Shown here in pieces: positions 28,224-30,579 of a DNA stretch of 30,579 nucleotides (within the stretch, counting starts at the first letter, position 1; every line of letters starts with the position of its first letter). The DNA comes from Haplomitrium mnioides (lineage: Eukaryota; Marchantiophyta; Haplomitriopsida; Calobryales). The position numbers and the translations under genes were made by a program. The stretch spans positions 1-30,579 of the forward strand of contig JBNGIS010033655.1 in NCBI GenBank assembly GCA_049999725.1, in the 5' to 3' direction. The notes under the pieces are model-generated. The model was not told the DNA's origin, ran no database searches, and was given only the letters and a program-made list of their open reading frames with translations.

Positions 28224-29752
28224 TCAATCATTTCGTGGTGAGGTTGCCTGAGCCGCTCCCTTCGTGGCCCGTCGCTCAGACTTCTTCTGGCTCCTCTTCT
28301 TTGTCTTTGCTCCGACCCTGGTGACCACTCGGAAACAATCCTCGAGGGTGGGAGTCTCCCAGCCTGGCAGTTCGGCTTCCTCCTCCATCTCTAATGAGAT
28401 CAGATTGACAGTTGAGGGGGGAGGAGGATTCTTGCTGGGTCCAAGAGGAACATCGGGCCTTCGAGTTGGACAATTCATCACCACATGCCCCTCCTTCTTG
28501 CATTGGAAGCACAATGGAGGTGGTTGCCCATAACCGCTCTCCCTCGGCTCCGGACAGCTGGTGGAGATGTGGCCGGGCTGGCCACAATTCCAACAGACCA
28601 TGATCGTTGTCCTGGGGGGCCGATTGGCAGCCCATTGATTCATAGGCCCTGCGTTCCCTCATGCATGCCTGCTCATAATTGTCTGAGGTCCCCCGCTGAT
28701 TTGATACACTGTTTCTGGGGCCTCCTCCATGACATATTCGACCTCTTCTCTCACGTACTCCGACGCTTTGTCTCTTACGTAATGCACAACATTATTGTTG
28801 TTTGGACATTCCTGTGGGGAGTGTCCGTGCTACTTGCATCTGACACACCAGACTCCCACTCTTCGGGTGGGCAGGGGCCGGCCCTCTGGTTTGATTCCAG
28901 TCAGGAGGATATTCATCGCCTCCATCTTGGCACTCAGCTCCTCTATTCGGTCCCTCCCCCTTGGCTTCCGGCTCGCCTCGGGCTCGGGTTCAGCTTTCTG
29001 GTGTCTCCCTTTGCTGGCGCCTTTCCGATGACTCACCTCCTTGGCCTGCTTCTTCTTCTTCATGTCCTTCTTTTTCTTCTTCTTCCTAGCTGACTGGCCC
29101 TCCTCTGAGCTGCTACTGCTCGACTCATTCTCGCCTTCTAAGGAGGACTCGGAACTCTGATTGGTCTCATCGTCACTATCTGAGTTGTCCGAAGAATCAT
29201 CAGAGTCGTACTTGGCCTGTGCCTTCCTTCTGGAGCTGGTGACGGCAGCCTTTACGTGGGCTCGCGTAGCGTTGACGGCTTCTTCCAGAGTCTGTGGATC
29301 TGTTTGGCGTACCCAAGTCCCAATTCCTCTGGGTAAAGCTGCTAAGAACCACGCCGTGAGCATCCCGTCAGTGGCAGGCGGGCTCAGCTTCCGCACCGCC
29401 TTCTTGAAGCGTTGGAGGAATTTCCTCACGGATTCCTTATTCTTTATTCGGAGCTGACCCATCTTGATCAGCGCTTCCGTCTCCTCTCCGATCCCTTGGA
29501 ATTCTGCTATGAAGGCCGCTTTGAATGCCTTCCAGTCCCTCTTGACATTATCTGGCAAGTCCTTGTACCATGTTGCGCTTCCCCCTTCAAGACTGCTGGT
29601 AAGATCCCAATCTTCACATGGGCTTCCCCATTTGCCGTTGCAGTATTCTCCAGGTCGTCCAACCATGCATCTGGGTCATCCCTCGGCCGTCCTTTGAAGG
29701 ACTTGTATTTGAATCTTCCCCGAAGCTCAGCAGGCAGTACTGGATTGGCCAT
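28224..29752 (-). pseudogene. gag: Element C gag with three zinc knuckles
   Basis: I start it at ATG 29750-29752 (MANPVLPAELRGRF), because a stop lies just upstream of the preceding GTG. The gag body includes FKGRPRDDPDAWLDDLE, then after a one-base slip in a five-G run (29581-29585) SATWYKDLPDNVKRDWKAF and FLQRFKKAVRKLSP. A Ser/Asp/Glu tract and a poly-Lys tract follow (about 29215-29020). Zinc knuckles lie at 28806-28847 (CVRCK, TAG, HGHSPQEC: all ligands present but a stop inside), 28554-28595 (CWNCGQPGHISTSC) and 28470-28511 (CFQCKKEGHVVMNC). A TGA or frame change lies at 28659-28661. A TGA at 28224-28226 separates gag from the protease frame, in phase. Confidence 0.88.
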
Positions 29753-29940
29753 TCCCTCACTGGCTATGGCCACTTCCACCTAGAAGTCCCTCCTTTCCAC
29801 CACTCTTCCTTAACAGGCTCAACCCCCGGTTGCTTTGTTTCTCAGGAGTGGCGTTCTTGCAAACTGACTTGAGTCCCTGATGCACAAAGTGATGGCCCTG
29901 GTTCGAGTTGGTCTCAGGTTTCTCCAAACCTTTGGCCCTC

Positions 29941-29962
29941 TTTTTAGCGCCAAAAATTCATG
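29941..29962 (-). promoter_or_regulatory. Element C primer-binding site (candidate)
   Basis: Reading leftward from the 5' LTR end, the - strand gives TGAATTTTTGGCGCTAAAAA. TGGCGCT is complementary to a tRNA 3' end of the form AGCGCCA. I cannot assign the tRNA. The position a few bases inside the LTR is right. Confidence 0.55.
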
Positions 29963-30579
29963 TCGCTCCCCTGTTTCGGGCCTTAACCTTTTCAGGCCCT
30001 ATTTTGACTGCAGGAGAGGACAGGTTTCGGGCTTTCAGGTTCTTTTCTGAGATGGCCCCTTGCTAGTTACCACTTTGAGGCTCTAAGGATTCTTTCTTTC
30101 CTATCCAGCCTTTAACGCACCACTCACTCTCTTCGCTGGATACTCAAGTCAGTCAATCAATCATACATTCCAGGTCCACATTCATAACCCTCAGCTTATC
30201 TTCGTGTAATTCCTTCACTTTACTTCAAGGGCTCGAGGACTCAGACCCTGCCCCCTGAATTGTGCTTGGGATAGAAGAGTGCTAGTGGCCTGCACCAAAT
30301 AACAATACAAAAGGTCTGGACTTCCCCTCTCGGAGTTGTCGCAGAATTGATACAACTACTCCTAACTATTCTAGAATGGACTAATTCCTAAGCTCTATCA
30401 CCAGCTCAGAAACAGAGAGCATTCGCCCCCAGGAATTCAGATCTGTGTCAAGGGACTGGACTCCCCCTTCAGGCTGTTCCCAGGGTCTGTTCAGCTGTCC
30501 TGTTGTGGCCTAATCCAAATGTTTCTTGAATACAAATACTGAATGCAAATCTAACTACACACAAATACACAAAGACATA
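29963..30579 (-). repeat. Element C 5' LTR, first 617 bp, cut by the window end
   Basis: It aligns without long gaps to 20816-21433. Differences by eye number about two dozen, such as TTTTGGG/TTTCGGG at the start and CCTTGAATT/CCCTGAATT later. The rest, about 2.7 kb if equal to the other LTR, lies outside. Confidence 0.93.

Larger units (their letters stand above)
20816..30579 (-). mobile_element. Ty3/Gypsy non-chromovirus LTR element (element C), right end outside window
   Basis: The coding order on the - strand is gag (29752 leftward), protease, RT, RNase H, integrase (to 24330), with no chromodomain. LTR copies begin TGTCGCTCCCC at 20816 and 29963. The left copy is the complete 3' LTR, and the right copy is the 5' LTR, cut at 617 bp by the window. 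Over those 617 bp the two differ at about two dozen places by eye (roughly 96% identity), mostly transitions. RT, integrase and gag resemble Athila/Tat-type Gypsy elements of plants, but I cannot name the lineage. About ten stops or frameshifts make it non-autonomous, yet the FIDD box and the integrase Asp-Asp-Glu triad are intact. Confidence 0.92.

Noticed and set aside
28485-29093. 202-codon + strand open frame
   Set aside because: It is antisense to the element C gag and zinc knuckles. Its length follows from the composition of the real - strand frame.

Overview
This is nuclear DNA of a land plant. Most of it is layered, mutated LTR retrotransposons, with one short intact-looking gene. The gene encodes a secreted single-domain DUF26 (Gnk2/ginkbilobin-like) protein. 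A single-DUF26 secreted protein inside dense old Copia and Gypsy debris suggests a gymnosperm such as a conifer or Ginkgo relative. That assignment is inference, and other plants are possible. I found no prokaryotic genes, rRNA, tRNA or CRISPR.

Layout. 1-836: unidentified purine-rich DNA. 837-5339: decayed Ty1/Copia element, + strand, in the order gag, protease, integrase, RT, RNase H, then its 3' LTR. 5340-11243: decayed Ty3/Gypsy chromovirus, + strand ('element A'), with a 5'-cut left LTR, PBS, gag, pol, chromodomain, PPT and 3' LTR. 11244-12044: anonymous DNA whose first ~185 bp recur beside a second copy of the same element. 12045-12276: 43-45 bp minisatellite with an 88 bp higher-order period, directly upstream of a TATA box. 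12299-13177: promoter, leader with one small upstream ORF, and the DUF26-protein CDS (12713-13177). 13178-14690: anonymous. 14690-16060: ~110 bp tandem repeat with telomere-like AAACCCTAA boxes. 16060-17816: anonymous AT-rich DNA with a perfect 61 bp tandem duplication. 17817-20607: 5'-truncated relative of element A ('element B') with a longer LTR that carries seven ~50 bp repeats. 20816 to the window end: a younger Ty3/Gypsy element on the - strand ('element C'). It has a GC-rich 3' LTR of about 3.35 kb (20816-24163), broken gag-pol (24330-29752), a candidate PBS, and the start of its 5' LTR (from 29963, cut by the window edge).

How the parts relate. A and B share DNA outside their LTRs and share two damaging integrase substitutions. 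They are therefore better explained by duplication of a dead chromosomal segment than by two transpositions. C inserted into the flank next to B, and the matching flank of A preserves a near-empty version of that site. The DUF26 gene is the only gene here that could still make a working protein. Every retroelement frame contains stops, frameshifts or lost catalytic residues.
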